The notes below the pieces were generated by a model. That model was not told the origin of the DNA and ran no database searches. It saw only the letters and a list, made by a program, of their open reading frames with translations. A stretch of DNA of 64,000 nt, taken from the NCBI RefSeq assembly GCF_016900375.1, contig NZ_JACJKB010000002.1, positions 124,001-188,000 on the forward strand. Direction: 5' to 3'. Source of the DNA: Collinsella tanakaei (lineage in GTDB: Bacteria > Actinomycetota > Coriobacteriia > Coriobacteriales > Coriobacteriaceae). Within the stretch, counting starts at the first letter, position 1. Every line of letters starts with the position of its first letter. This document shows, one piece after another, positions 52,671-61,919 of the stretch. The position numbers and the translations under genes were made by a program.

Positions 52671-54422
52671 GTGGTCGCGATGGATGCGGACGAGAGGTTC
52701 ATGCGCGAGGCGCTGGCAGAGGCGCGTGCCGCTGCGGAGGCCGGCGAGGTTCCCATCGGTGCGGTCGTTGTTTTCGAGGGCCGTGTTATCGCGCGCGCCC
52801 ATAACCGCCGCGAGCTCGACGAAGACCCATCCGCCCATGCCGAGTTCTCCGCGATGGTTGCCGCTGCACACGCGCTCGGGCGCTGGCGCCTGACGGGCTG
52901 CACGGTGTACGTGACGCTCGAGCCCTGCACCATGTGCGCGGGCCTCATGGTCAACGCGCGCATCGACCGCTGTGTCTACGGCGCGACGGATCCCAAGGCG
53001 GGTGCGGTGGGGTCGCTCTACGACCTCAGCCGCGATTCCCGGCTGAACCATGCGTTCGAGGTGCGCTCCGGCGTGCTCGAGCAGGAATGCGCGGAGGTGC
53101 TGCGCACGTTCTTTGCGGCCGCCCGAACGCGCGAGCTGCCGCGCGAGACTCCCGATGACGTGCCTCGCGCGAACGACCGCCCCAGCTCGCAGCCACGCAT
53201 CCCGCAACCACGCGTGCTGCTGGCTCTCGACTCGTTTAAGGGCTCGGCGCAAAGCGCTCGGGTCGAAGCCTGGGTGCAGGAAGGCGTCGAGCGCGCTTGC
53301 CCGGGCGTTCGCGTGCGCTGCCTGCCCATCGCCGATGGCGGCGAGGGTACGCTCGAGGCCATCGGGGCGACGCTCGGCGGTATCGAGCAGACGGCATCGG
53401 TCACCGGCCCGCTCGGCTCGCCGGTGCGTGCCCGCTACCTGCAGGGCGCGGGCGAGCGGGGCGACATAGCCGTTATCGAGATGGCCGAGGCAGCGGGTAT
53501 CGAGTACTCGCCCCGCACGCAAAGCGCCGCCCTGCGGGCAACGACCCGAGGCGTGGGCGAGCTGCTGCTCGAGGCGCTAAAGGCGGGTGCCCGCACGGTC
53601 TACTTTGCCATCGGTGGCAGCGCGACGAGCGACGGTGGCGCGGGATTTCTGCAGGCGCTCGGAGCGCAGCTGCTCGACGAGCGCGGTGAGCAGATCGCGC
53701 CCGGTCTTGCCGGCTTGGCTGACCTTGCGCATATCGACATCGCCCCTGCGCTGAAGGTCCTTACAGGCTGCCGTCTTGTGGTGCTTTCCGATGTCGATAA
53801 TCCGCTCGTGGGGGCTCGCGGCGCGGTGTGCACCTTCGGTCCGCAGAAGGGCCTGGGTAGCGATGCGGCAAATGACGCAGATCGCACTGACATCTTGCGG
53901 AAACTCGACGCCCGCATGGTCGCCTATGGTCGCCGGCTCGATGCTGCGCGCGGGGGCGTTTGTCTCGACGCCGAGCCTCCTGCGCGCCGCTTCCGCTCGG
54001 TGCTCGGCGTGCCAGGCGCGGGTGCTGCCGGCGGCCTCGGCGCGGCGCTCCTCGCCCTGGGGGCGCAGATGGTCCCCGGCGGCAACGCGGTGCTCGATCT
54101 CGTGGGATTCGACGAAGCCGTTGCCAACGCGGATCTGGTCATCACGGGCGAGGGCATGATCGACGCCCAGACGGCTCACGGCAAGGCGCCGGTGGCCGTC
54201 GCGCGCCGCGCCAAGCGCTTCCACAAGCCGGTGGTCGCTCTGGGCGGTGGCCGGGCCGAGCAGCTTGAAGCTGTGTACGCCGAAGGCGTCGACCTCGTGC
54301 TTCCCATCGTGCGCGCGCCGATGTCGCTCGCCCAGGCGCTTTCGCCCGAGGAGACCCGGCGCAACCTCATCTGCGCTGGCGAAGAGGCCCTGCGCGCCTA
54401 TCTGCTGCGCAACGCCCACTGA
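52671..54422 (+). CDS. Fusion of tRNA adenosine deaminase (TadA) and glycerate kinase
   Basis: A 583-residue protein with two enzymes in one frame. Residues about 4-150 are TadA-like: FMREALAEARAAAEAGEVPI, zinc ligands HAE (near 56-58) and PCTMC in VTLEPCTMCAGLMVNARIDR; TadA makes inosine-34 in tRNA-Arg. After a Pro/Arg-rich linker (about 155-180), residues about 181-580 are a glycerate 2-kinase (GarK type): LLALDSFKGSAQSARVEAW, PIADGGEGTLEAI, FAIGGSATSDGGAGFLQALG and VITGEGMIDAQTAHGKAPV. No stop or frameshift separates them. GTG 52671 has GGGGAGG close by; ATG 52680 is an alternative. Upstream is tRNA-Ser. Confidence 0.9.
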   Translation: MVAMDADERFMREALAEARAAAEAGEVPIGAVVVFEGRVIARAHNRRELDEDPSAHAEFSAMVAAAHALGRWRLTGCTVYVTLEPCTMCAGLMVNARIDRCVYGATDPKAGAVGSLYDLSRDSRLNHAFEVRSGVLEQECAEVLRTFFAAARTRELPRETPDDVPRANDRPSSQPRIPQPRVLLALDSFKGSAQSARVEAWVQEGVERACPGVRVRCLPIADGGEGTLEAIGATLGGIEQTASVTGPLGSPVRARYLQGAGERGDIAVIEMAEAAGIEYSPRTQSAALRATTRGVGELLLEALKAGARTVYFAIGGSATSDGGAGFLQALGAQLLDERGEQIAPGLAGLADLAHIDIAPALKVLTGCRLVVLSDVDNPLVGARGAVCTFGPQKGLGSDAANDADRTDILRKLDARMVAYGRRLDAARGGVCLDAEPPARRFRSVLGVPGAGAAGGLGAALLALGAQMVPGGNAVLDLVGFDEAVANADLVITGEGMIDAQTAHGKAPVAVARRAKRFHKPVVALGGGRAEQLEAVYAEGVDLVLPIVRAPMSLAQALSPEETRRNLICAGEEALRAYLLRNAH

Positions 54423-54671
54423 CGATTGCTGCCGGGGGCAATGCGCTCGGGGGAAACTGCCTCCCGGTACCAAACGCCCAGAATGCACCTTGCGGAGAGC
54501 CCGATTCCGTCCAACTGGTATCGGATGGCCAAACCGGGCCGCCGTAGACGCCGCGCCCACCGCAGCCACGGCGGTCGCCAAGCCGAACCATCCCGCCGCC
54601 GTGCCATCCGCCTTGCCCTCCGCGTGCGTGATACGATGCCTATCGTTTACCGCCAAGCGATGGGAGCGCCT
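54423..54671. other. Intergenic region before the PatB-like gene
   Basis: 249 bases, very GC-rich; a possible -10 (TACGAT near 54631-54636) lies upstream of the next gene. No RNA family recognised. Confidence 0.4.
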
Positions 54672-55910
54672 ATGTCCGAGCACATCACCTACAACTTCGA
54701 CCAGGTCATCGATCGTCGTCACGATCGCTGGAGCTACTCGGAGAAGTGGAGCGATTCGGCGGAGACCGCCGAGCATTGCGGCGTGCCGGCCATCGCCGAC
54801 GACCATATCGCCCTCTTCACCGCCGATATGGATTTCCGCTGCGCCCAGCCCATTCTGGACGCCCTGCACGCGACCGTCGACCATGGCATTTTCGGCTACT
54901 CGGGCCTGGCGGGCAACACCCGCTACTACGATGCGTTGCGCGCCTGGTTTGCGCGCCGCGACGGCTGGGACATCGACACCGACCTCGTGTCGTACTCGCC
55001 TGGCACGGTGCTGGCGCTCAACATCTGCGTCCACGCCTTCACCAAGCCGGGCGATGCCATCATCATCCAGCGCCCTGTCTACCCGCCCTTCACCAGCGCG
55101 GTCGAGGGCAACGACCGCGTCGTGCTCGACAACCACCTCGTGCGTCACACAGCCGACGACGAGCAGGGCGACCTTTACTACACCATGGACTTCGACCAGC
55201 TCGAAGAGCTTGCCGCTCGCGATGACGCGCGCATGCTCATCCTGTGCAACCCGCACAACCCGGTCGGCCGCGCTTGGACGGCCGAGGAGCTCGCTCGCGT
55301 GGCGGATATCTGCACCGCCCATGACGTGCTGATCGTGGCCGACGAGATCCACGGCGACCTCATGGCGCCCGGCTACCGCATGGTGCATCTGGCTCAGGCT
55401 GCGCCCAAGGCGCGCGTCGTCACCTGCACGGCCACCAACAAGACGTTCAACCTGGCCGGTCTTCCCGCGACTAACATGGTGTTCAGCAACGCCGCCGATA
55501 AGGCCCGCTTCGAGGAGGTTCGCGGCTACGCCGAGCCCTCGCCGTTTGCCATCAGCGCCGCTATCGCCGCATACGAGGACGGCGAGGACTGGCTCGCGCA
55601 GTGTCTTGCCTACATCCAGGGGAATATCGACGCGGTGATCGGCTACTTTGCCGAGCATCTGCCCGACGTGGGCGTTCGCGCGCCGGAGGGCACCTACATC
55701 CTGTGGTTCGACTTCACCGAGCGCTGCCGGAAGCTGGGCATCGACGGCGCCGAGCTGCATCGCCGCATCTACGAGGATGCCCGCGTCTTGCTGCAGGACG
55801 GCACGAACTTCGACCCGCAGGGCGGCGAGTTCTTCCAGCGCATGGTGGTGCCGAGCCCGCGCAGCATGCTGCTCGACGCCTGCGAGCGCATCGCCCGCGC
55901 ACTCTCCTAG
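54672..55910 (+). CDS. MalY/PatB-type cystathionine beta-lyase (PLP enzyme)
   Basis: A 412-residue fold-type I PLP enzyme of the MalY/PatB subgroup, which cleave C-S bonds in cystathionine and other cysteine conjugates giving pyruvate, ammonia and a thiol. Typical motifs: MDFRCAQPILDALHATVDHG, IFGYSGLAGNTRYYDALRAW, LILCNPHNPVGRAWTAEEL near 190-208, IVADEIHGDLMAPG near 221-234, and the PLP lysine in TATNKTFNLAGLPATNMVF near 254. ATG at 54672 with GGGAG 6-7 bases before. Stop codon directly abuts a repeat island. Confidence 0.92.
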   Translation: MSEHITYNFDQVIDRRHDRWSYSEKWSDSAETAEHCGVPAIADDHIALFTADMDFRCAQPILDALHATVDHGIFGYSGLAGNTRYYDALRAWFARRDGWDIDTDLVSYSPGTVLALNICVHAFTKPGDAIIIQRPVYPPFTSAVEGNDRVVLDNHLVRHTADDEQGDLYYTMDFDQLEELAARDDARMLILCNPHNPVGRAWTAEELARVADICTAHDVLIVADEIHGDLMAPGYRMVHLAQAAPKARVVTCTATNKTFNLAGLPATNMVFSNAADKARFEEVRGYAEPSPFAISAAIAAYEDGEDWLAQCLAYIQGNIDAVIGYFAEHLPDVGVRAPEGTYILWFDFTERCRKLGIDGAELHRRIYEDARVLLQDGTNFDPQGGEFFQRMVVPSPRSMLLDACERIARALS

Positions 55911-56130
55911 CCGACAAGTTGGTGCCAGGTACAAACTTGTCGCCCGGCACCCCGTCGCCGATGCGCGCTTACGGAACATGGTACGAGGGTTGGCTGTGCG
56001 CTTACGGAACACATGGGGCCTCGGGGCGTTCCGATAGCGCACAGTCATTGCAATCGGCCAGTTTTATGACAGTGGGCCCCGTCCTAACTGTCATGCTTTT
56101 GCGATTTTGGGGACAGGTCCCAAAAATGCA
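55911..56130. repeat. Palindromic repeat island (families A, D, B, C)
   Basis: A4 (55911-55943, CGACAAG...CTTGTCG), D (55994-56044, CTGTGCGC...CGGAAC pairing with GTTCCG...GCGCACAG, preceded by a half copy near 55967), B4 (56066-56094, ATGACAG...CTGTCAT) and C3 (56101-56130, TTTTGGG...CCCAAAA). The order A-B-C repeats that at 29216-29317. The island begins directly after the PatB-like stop. Confidence 0.85.
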
Positions 56131-56155
56131 CGGGGTCTGCTAGTATGGAGCGACA

Positions 56156-56273
56156 GCGCCTAGCGCGCTCGATGGGTTCGGGTGACGATATGTTCCGAAT
56201 CTGGTCAGGTCCGGGAGGAAGCAGCCATAAGGATCCTCTGCCGGGCACCCGTTCCCATCGAGCGCACGGGCGC
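56156..56273 (+). ncRNA. ffs: Signal recognition particle RNA (4.5S-type)
   Basis: The conserved Ffh-binding core is clear: GGTCAGGTCCGGGAGGAAGC followed by AGCC and, on the other arm, GGATCCTCTGCCGGG. The outer stem GCGCGCTCGATGGG pairs with CCCATCGAGCGC, and GCGCC with GGCGC, setting the ends. It forms the RNA of the particle that targets membrane proteins to SecYEG. Confidence 0.93.
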
Positions 56274-56491
56274 TACTTTTATGCCGCGACGGCGTGTCAG
56301 GCGGCTGCGAACGGCCCGGCGCACCCCCATATCTGCGATTTACCTGAACTCATAGTTGCCTTTACCCCAGCGTTACGTATGTGTGCGGGCGGGTGTCGTA
56401 TGATAGCGGGCGGTTGTGTCCCGCCCGGCACCGCGCCCGCAGCCCCGGCTGCATGCCGCGCGATGTGCCGTGGCCGTAACGAGGGTACCTT
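56274..56491. other. Intergenic region before the ABC exporter genes
   Basis: 218 bases. A short T run (56276-56280) after the SRP RNA may terminate it. No gene or known element seen. Confidence 0.4.
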
Positions 56492-58324
56492 ATGCTGGAA
56501 CTGCTCAAACGTTTTTCAGCCGGCTTTCGCCGGTACTTTGTCATCGGGCCGGCATGCAAGCTGCTTGAGGTGTTCTTCGACCTGCTGACGCCACTGGTCA
56601 TCGCGCGCATGATCGACGAGGGCGTCGGCGCGCGCGACGCGGGCATCGTGTTGCGCTACGGCGCACTGCTCATCGGTATGGCCGTCGTGGGCATGGGCTT
56701 CACGCTCGTGTGCCAAAAGATGGCTGCTCTGGCATCGCAGGGCATGGGCACGTCCATCCGCTCGGCGCTCTACCGCCGCATCAACGAGTTCTCGTACGCC
56801 GAGCTTGACCGCTTCGGCACGCCCTCGCTCATCACCCGCATCACCAACGACATCAACCAGGTGCAGCTCGCCGTGGCGCTCGGTGTTCGCCAGCTCATCC
56901 GCTGGCCGTTTCTCGCCGTGGGCTCCATGGTGGCGGCCCTGCTGATCGACCTCAAGCTCGGTTTGATCTTCCTGATTTCCACCCCGCTCATCGGCCTGGT
57001 GTTCTGGATCGTCATGGCCCGCTGCGTGCCGTATTTCAAGCAGATGCAGGCGCGCCTCGACCACATCGGCCTCATCACGCGCGAGGGCCTGTCGGGCGTC
57101 CGCGTGGTGCGCGCCTTCGTGCGCGAGGACCACGAGCGCACGCGCTTCCGCGACGCCGCCTACGCGCAGGCCGCCGTGGCCATCGCGGTGGGCAAGCTCT
57201 CGAGCGTGCTCAACCCCGTGACCTTCCTCGTCATGAACCTCGGCGTGTGCGCCATCCTGTGGATGGGCGGCATCCAGGTGAACACCGGTGCGCTCACCCA
57301 AGGTGAGGTCATGGCCTTCGTGAACTACATGACGCAGACCCTGCTCTCCATCGTGTACGTGGCGAACCTCGTGGTCGTGTTCACCAAGGCGAGCGCCTCG
57401 GCTTCGCGCGTGAACGAGGTGCTCGACTGCGAGCCGAGCATCACCGATGAGGGCAACGAGCCCGTCGCGCTGCCGAGCGCCGAGGCTGCGGCCGCCGGTA
57501 CGGCCGCGCCCGCACTGCGCATGGACGCCGCGTGCTTCGCCTTTGGCGATGCCGACGTCAACACGATCGACCGCGCGAGCCTGACGCTTAAGCTCGGCCA
57601 GACGCTCGGCGTGATTGGCGGCACGGGCTCCGGCAAGTCGACGCTCGTCTCGCTCATCCCGCGCCTGTACGACGTGCGATCCGGCGCCGTCGAGGTCATG
57701 GGCGCCGACGTGCGCACCTGGCCGCTTGTGCAGCTCCGCCACGTGGTGGGCATCGTGCCGCAGCGCGCGAGCCTGCTTTCGGGAACCATCCGCTCCAACC
57801 TCTGCTGGCGCGAGACCGGTGCCTCCGACGACGACCTGTGGAGCGCGCTCGAGGTTGCCCAGGCGGCCCACTTCGTGCGCAAGCTGCCCCAGGGGCTCGA
57901 TGCTCCGGTCGAGGCCGGCGGTAAGAACTTCTCCGGTGGCCAGCGCCAGCGCCTGACCATCGCCCGCGCGCTGGTGGGCAATCCCTTGCTGCTGATTCTG
58001 GACGACTCCGCCTCGGCGCTCGACTTCAAGACCGACGCCGCGCTGCGCCATGCGATTTGCGAGCGCGCGGCGGGCGGCGTGGCCGCGGGTGGGTTGCCGC
58101 TCTCCACGGTGATCGTGAGCCAGCGTGTGTCGTCGGTGCGCGACGCCGATCTCATCTGCGTGATGTCGCATGGCAGCGTTGCGGGCCTCGGCACCCACGA
58201 TGAGCTGCTGGCCAGCTGCCCGCTTTACGAGGAGATCTGCCTGTCGCAGCTCAAGCGCGAGGAGCTCGAGGGGGCTGGCGCCGCCGCACCCTCCGCAGCC
58301 GCAGGAAAGGAGGTCGCCGAATGA
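56492..58324 (+). CDS. ABC exporter subunit with degenerate catalytic site
   Basis: A 610-residue half transporter: six membrane segments in residues about 15-310, then an ATPase domain with Walker A GGTGSGKSTL near 374-383, signature FSGGQRQRL near 484-492 and Walker B LLLILDDSASALD. The usual catalytic Glu after Walker B is Asp, and the H-loop His is Gln (TVIVSQRVSSV). This pattern marks the degenerate half of heterodimeric exporters such as BmrCD or TM287/288. Its stop overlaps the start of the second subunit (ATGA). Substrate unknown: drugs, lipids or peptides are possible. Confidence 0.93.
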   Translation: MLELLKRFSAGFRRYFVIGPACKLLEVFFDLLTPLVIARMIDEGVGARDAGIVLRYGALLIGMAVVGMGFTLVCQKMAALASQGMGTSIRSALYRRINEFSYAELDRFGTPSLITRITNDINQVQLAVALGVRQLIRWPFLAVGSMVAALLIDLKLGLIFLISTPLIGLVFWIVMARCVPYFKQMQARLDHIGLITREGLSGVRVVRAFVREDHERTRFRDAAYAQAAVAIAVGKLSSVLNPVTFLVMNLGVCAILWMGGIQVNTGALTQGEVMAFVNYMTQTLLSIVYVANLVVVFTKASASASRVNEVLDCEPSITDEGNEPVALPSAEAAAAGTAAPALRMDAACFAFGDADVNTIDRASLTLKLGQTLGVIGGTGSGKSTLVSLIPRLYDVRSGAVEVMGADVRTWPLVQLRHVVGIVPQRASLLSGTIRSNLCWRETGASDDDLWSALEVAQAAHFVRKLPQGLDAPVEAGGKNFSGGQRQRLTIARALVGNPLLLILDDSASALDFKTDAALRHAICERAAGGVAAGGLPLSTVIVSQRVSSVRDADLICVMSHGSVAGLGTHDELLASCPLYEEICLSQLKREELEGAGAAAPSAAAGKEVAE

Positions 58325-60186
58325 ACCCCTATGCTTCCGCAGGATCCGTCTCGACCGTGACGGCGAGCGTGTCCGGTAACGACAACCTGAACGGCGACGG
58401 CAAGGGCACCCCGCGCGGCGACATCGGGGGCCGCCGCCTCTCGACCGCCGAGGTCACGCGCCGCCTGCTGACCTACGTGCGGCCTCACGCCGGGTCGTTC
58501 TCCATCTCGTTCATCTCCGCCGCCATCTCGGTGGTGCTCCAACTCTACACGCCGATTCTCATCGGCCAGGGCATCGACCTCATCATCAGCACCGGCCAGG
58601 TCGACTTCGCCGCGCTCTTCCCGCTCGTGCGCACGCTCGCGTTCGTGGTCGCGGGAGCGGCTGCCTTCCAGTGGCTGCAGGGCTACTGCGTGAACCGCCT
58701 GTGCTACGAGACGGTGCGCGACATGCGCATCGAGGCCAGCGAGAAGCTCGGCCGCATGCCACTGTCGTTCATCGACGCGCATCCGCATGGCGACCTCATC
58801 TCGCGCGTGGTCAACGATGTCGACCAGGTGGGCGACGGCCTGCTCCAGGGCTTCACGCAGCTGTTCACCGGCGTGGTCACCATCGTGGGAACGCTCGTGT
58901 TCATGCTTACGATCTCGGTTCCCATGGCGATCGTCGTCGTGCTCGTGACCCCGCTGTCGGTGCTCGCGGCCTCGCTCATCGCCAAGTTCTCCAACCGCAG
59001 CTTCGTCGACCAGCAGCGCATCCAGGGCCAGCTCGGCGGCTACATCGAGGAGTATGTCGGCAACCAGAAGCTCGTGGAGGCCTTTGCGCACGGCAGCGAC
59101 GCCCAGGAGGGTTTCGACGCCATCAACGGGCAGCTGTACACCGCGGGCGAGCGCGCGCAGTTCTTGAGTTCTCTCTCCAACCCGGGCACGCGCTTCATCA
59201 ACAACATCATCTACGCCGTGGTGGCCATCATCGGCTGCATCTGCGTGATCACGGGCGTGCCCGCCGCGCTCACGGTCGGCGAGGTGCAGACCTTCCTGTC
59301 CTACGCCAACCAGTACACCAAGCCGTTCAACGAGATCACGAGCGTCATCACGCAGATCCAGACGGCCTACGCCTCGGCCCGTCGCCTGTTCGCGCTGCTC
59401 GACGCCACCGAGGAGGAGCCCGACGCGGCCGACGCCCTCGAGCTTTCCGACGCGCGCGGCGAGGTGGAGCTCTCGCACGTGGACTTCAGCTATGTGAAGG
59501 ACCGCAAGCTGCTGCAGGACATCTGCATCGACGCCCGCGCCGGCATGCGGTTCGCGCTCGTCGGCCCCACAGGCTGCGGCAAGACGACGCTCATCAACCT
59601 GCTGCTGCGCTTTTACGACGTGGACGCCGGCACGATCATGATCGACGGTCACGACACGACGGACATCACGCGCGCGAGCCTGCGCCGGAGCTTCGGCATG
59701 GTGCTGCAGGATACCTGGCTGTTCGAGGGCACGGTGCACGATAACATCGCCTACGGCAAGCCGGATGCCACGCGCGAGGAGGTCATCGACGCCGCGCGCC
59801 GTGCGCGTGCCGACAAGTTCATCGCCGCTCTGCCGCAGGGCTACGACACGGTGATCGGCGAGGACGGCGGCTCGTTCTCCGCCGGCCAGAAGCAGCTTCT
59901 GTGCATCGCCCGCGTCATGCTGACTGACCCGGCGATCCTGCTGCTCGACGAGGCGACCTCGAGCATCGATACCCGTACCGAGCTGCAGATTCAGGCAGCC
60001 TTCGACGAGCTCATGGCGGGCCGCACGAGCTTCGTGGTGGCGCACCGTCTGAGCACGATCCGCAACTCCGACTGCATTCTGTACATGCGCGACGGTGTGA
60101 TCGAGGAGCGCGGCACCCACGACGAGCTCCTCGCCCGCGGCGGCGCCTACGCCGAGCTCTACAACTCCCAGTTCGCCGAGGCCTGA
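58321..60186 (+). CDS. ABC exporter subunit with consensus catalytic site
   Basis: A 621-residue half transporter, partner of the preceding protein. About 45 extra N-terminal residues rich in Ser/Gly/Asp precede six membrane segments (about 55-340). The ATPase domain has Walker A GPTGCGKTTL near 418-427, a slightly altered signature FSAGQKQLL, Walker B ILLLDEATSSID with the catalytic Glu, and the H-loop VVAHRLSTI. It should do most of the hydrolysis in the heterodimer. The stop codon TGA is the first three bases of a family B palindrome. Confidence 0.94.
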   Translation: MNPYASAGSVSTVTASVSGNDNLNGDGKGTPRGDIGGRRLSTAEVTRRLLTYVRPHAGSFSISFISAAISVVLQLYTPILIGQGIDLIISTGQVDFAALFPLVRTLAFVVAGAAAFQWLQGYCVNRLCYETVRDMRIEASEKLGRMPLSFIDAHPHGDLISRVVNDVDQVGDGLLQGFTQLFTGVVTIVGTLVFMLTISVPMAIVVVLVTPLSVLAASLIAKFSNRSFVDQQRIQGQLGGYIEEYVGNQKLVEAFAHGSDAQEGFDAINGQLYTAGERAQFLSSLSNPGTRFINNIIYAVVAIIGCICVITGVPAALTVGEVQTFLSYANQYTKPFNEITSVITQIQTAYASARRLFALLDATEEEPDAADALELSDARGEVELSHVDFSYVKDRKLLQDICIDARAGMRFALVGPTGCGKTTLINLLLRFYDVDAGTIMIDGHDTTDITRASLRRSFGMVLQDTWLFEGTVHDNIAYGKPDATREEVIDAARRARADKFIAALPQGYDTVIGEDGGSFSAGQKQLLCIARVMLTDPAILLLDEATSSIDTRTELQIQAAFDELMAGRTSFVVAHRLSTIRNSDCILYMRDGVIEERGTHDELLARGGAYAELYNSQFAEA

Positions 60187-60443
60187 CAGTTAGGCCGGGG
60201 CCTACTGTCATAAAAACCTTGCCGTTGCATTGACTGTGCGTTATCGGAACGCCGGCCGCGACTGGCTGTGCACCATCGGAACATCCTCATCGCCGATATG
60301 TTCCTAAAGCGCACAGCCAGACCCTGCGCAATGTTCCGATAGCGCACATGAGGCGCCGCAAGGATGCGCCGATGCGCAAAAAACTTGCCGCCGCAGGCTT
60401 CGCGCCCACGGCGGCAAGTTTGTACCTGGCACCATCTTGTCGC
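60184..60443. repeat. Palindromic repeat island (families B, D, A)
   Basis: B5 (60184-60210, TGACAG...CTGTCA), a D array (about 60234-60349: TGTGCG...CGGAAC half copies, a longer pair GGCTGTGCACCATCGGAACA / complement around 60271-60325, and a last half copy), then a perfect 13-base hairpin AAACTTGCCGCCG (60381-60393 with 60409-60421) merging into A5 (60411-60443). It fills the whole gap between two convergent genes and touches both stop codons. Confidence 0.82.
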
Positions 60444-61195
60444 TACAGCACCTCGACGCCGTTGGTGGCGCAGGCCTGCAGAAAGTCGGCCGGCAAGTTG
60501 CCGTCGCTGACGATGATGTCCACCTTGTCGAGTCCGCAGACCGAGAACGTGCTGCGGTTGCCCACCTTGCTGGAATCCATAAGGGCGATCACCTCGTCGG
60601 CCTGCTCGATGCACGCGCGTTTGAGGCTCGCCTCCTTGCTCGAGCCGCAGGAGAAGCCCGTCTTGGGCGAATAGCCCGTCACGCCCATGAAGTACTGGTC
60701 GAACGCGAGCTCTTTGATGGCATCGACGCTCTGGCTGCCGGTGATGCTCATGCTGTAGCGGTTGAGCTTGCCGCCGATAACGTAGACCTGAGGGCGCTCG
60801 AGACGCGCAAGCTCGGCGGCGCAGGTGAGGCCCGAGGTGAAGATCAGCGCGTTCTCGTCGGGGAACTCCGCCGCAAGTGCTGTCGTCGTGCTGCCGGAAT
60901 CAAGAAATACGCTGGTATTGGGCTTGATGAGCTCGAGTGCCTTGCGGGCGACCAGGCTCTTGGCCTCGATGTTCTTGCCCGTACGCGTGCTCAGCAGGCC
61001 GTCGGTGCCGATGATCTGCTCCACCGAGCGCGCCCCGCCGTGGATGCGCACGATGCGCCCCTCGGCATCGAGCGCCTTCAGGTCGGTGCGCAGCGTCATC
61101 TCCGACACGTTGGGAAACTGCTCTTTCAGCTGTCGGAACGAAACCGTACCCATAGCATCGACCAGCCCAACGATAGCGTTACGGCGCTCTTCCAT
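60443..61195 (-). CDS. DeoR-family transcriptional regulator
   Basis: A 250-residue sugar-metabolism regulator. The N-terminal helix-turn-helix reads RRNAIVGLVDAMGTVSFRQL and NVSEMTLRTDLKALDAEGRI, followed by the typical RIHGGARSV; the C-terminal sensor domain of the DeoR/GlpR type has VFLDSGSTTTALAAE and FMGVTGYSPKTGFSC, where sugar phosphates bind. I chose the ATG at 61195 behind AGGTGG; a GTG at 61204 is less likely. Likely controls a nearby carbohydrate operon such as the SorE/kinase genes to its right; this is inferred. Confidence 0.92.
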   Translation of the reverse strand: MEERRNAIVGLVDAMGTVSFRQLKEQFPNVSEMTLRTDLKALDAEGRIVRIHGGARSVEQIIGTDGLLSTRTGKNIEAKSLVARKALELIKPNTSVFLDSGSTTTALAAEFPDENALIFTSGLTCAAELARLERPQVYVIGGKLNRYSMSITGSQSVDAIKELAFDQYFMGVTGYSPKTGFSCGSSKEASLKRACIEQADEVIALMDSSKVGNRSTFSVCGLDKVDIIVSDGNLPADFLQACATNGVEVL

Positions 61196-61327
61196 ATCAA
61201 CCACCTAGATAATCGAGGCAATCATTCGGAAGCTCTATCTTATCAGCTTTCGAAGCGACAATTCGGGTGCGATCGGGGCTGCGGCCATACAGGCAAGGCG
61301 ATGCTACGAACGCGCAAAAACCTTGCT

Positions 61328-61612
61328 CTACAGATGGTTCACAACGTTGTTAATGCTACCGGCTATGCAGAGGACGCCGAGAATGAAGAACAGAACAATG
61401 CCGATAGTGCGCGAACGCGGCTTCTCTCCTTCTAGAGGAAACCGGTATATCACTGCGCAATGGATCAGACAGACGACCCCAAACATGATACCCAGCGCAT
61501 ACGAGACCGCTTTTGCATCCATGAGGATGGCTACGCCGTTCGTAATTACAAGGACGCTCGTTATGCCCGACAGGGTCCTTCGAGGGGATAATGCATCGTT
61601 CTGCTTGGCCAT
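61328..61612 (-). CDS. Small membrane protein
   Basis: A 94-residue protein with three hydrophobic segments (about residues 14-32, 37-57 and 70-90; SVLVITNGVAILMDA, VSYALGIMFGVVCLIHCAVI, GIVLFFILGVLCIAGSI). Polar ends (MAKQNDALSPRR). No conserved motif recognised. It is separated from the DeoR gene by 132 bases and runs in the same direction; regulator-linked function is speculative. Confidence 0.65.
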   Translation of the reverse strand: MAKQNDALSPRRTLSGITSVLVITNGVAILMDAKAVSYALGIMFGVVCLIHCAVIYRFPLEGEKPRSRTIGIVLFFILGVLCIAGSINNVVNHL

Positions 61613-61919
61613 CGGACGCTTCCGTCAGCTGATTTGCGACATGCGTATGGTTCTCTGTCGCTACGTTTCCCGTTAATTCGAAAGTTTAAATGACGAGAGC
61701 CGGTCCGTAGCGTACGGCTCTTTTGTCGCGCAGAAGCGCGGCGCAAGCGGCGAAAGACATTCGAGCGAGGACGCGCCAGGCGACCCATATGCATAATGCG
61801 CGCCCGGCCAGGTTACAAGTGGCCGGGCGCGAGCAAGGTCAACAAAGGCGCCGAAGCCGGGTGCGCGCAAGATGGGGAGAGGCGACGCACCCGGCCGGCG
61901 GACGGAAGGAGCGAAAAGG
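61613..61919. other. Intergenic region with hairpins before the sugar operon end
   Basis: 307 bases. It holds GAGCCG...CGGCTC followed by TTTT (61697-61724), a perfect GCGCCCGGCCA...TGGCCGGGCGC hairpin (about 61799-61829) and CGGGTGCG...CGCACCCG (about 61858-61895). The last two could end the minus-strand sorE transcript, though T runs are poor. No gene seen. Confidence 0.5.

Noticed and set aside
52671-54422. Frameshift or missed stop joining tadA and glycerate kinase
   Set aside because: The frame is continuous with a linker of normal codon use; an assembly error cannot be excluded but nothing in the sequence points to one.
53577-56048. 823-codon minus-strand frame
   Set aside because: Covers the kinase half of the TadA fusion, the PatB-like gene and repeats on the opposite strand; no domain seen.
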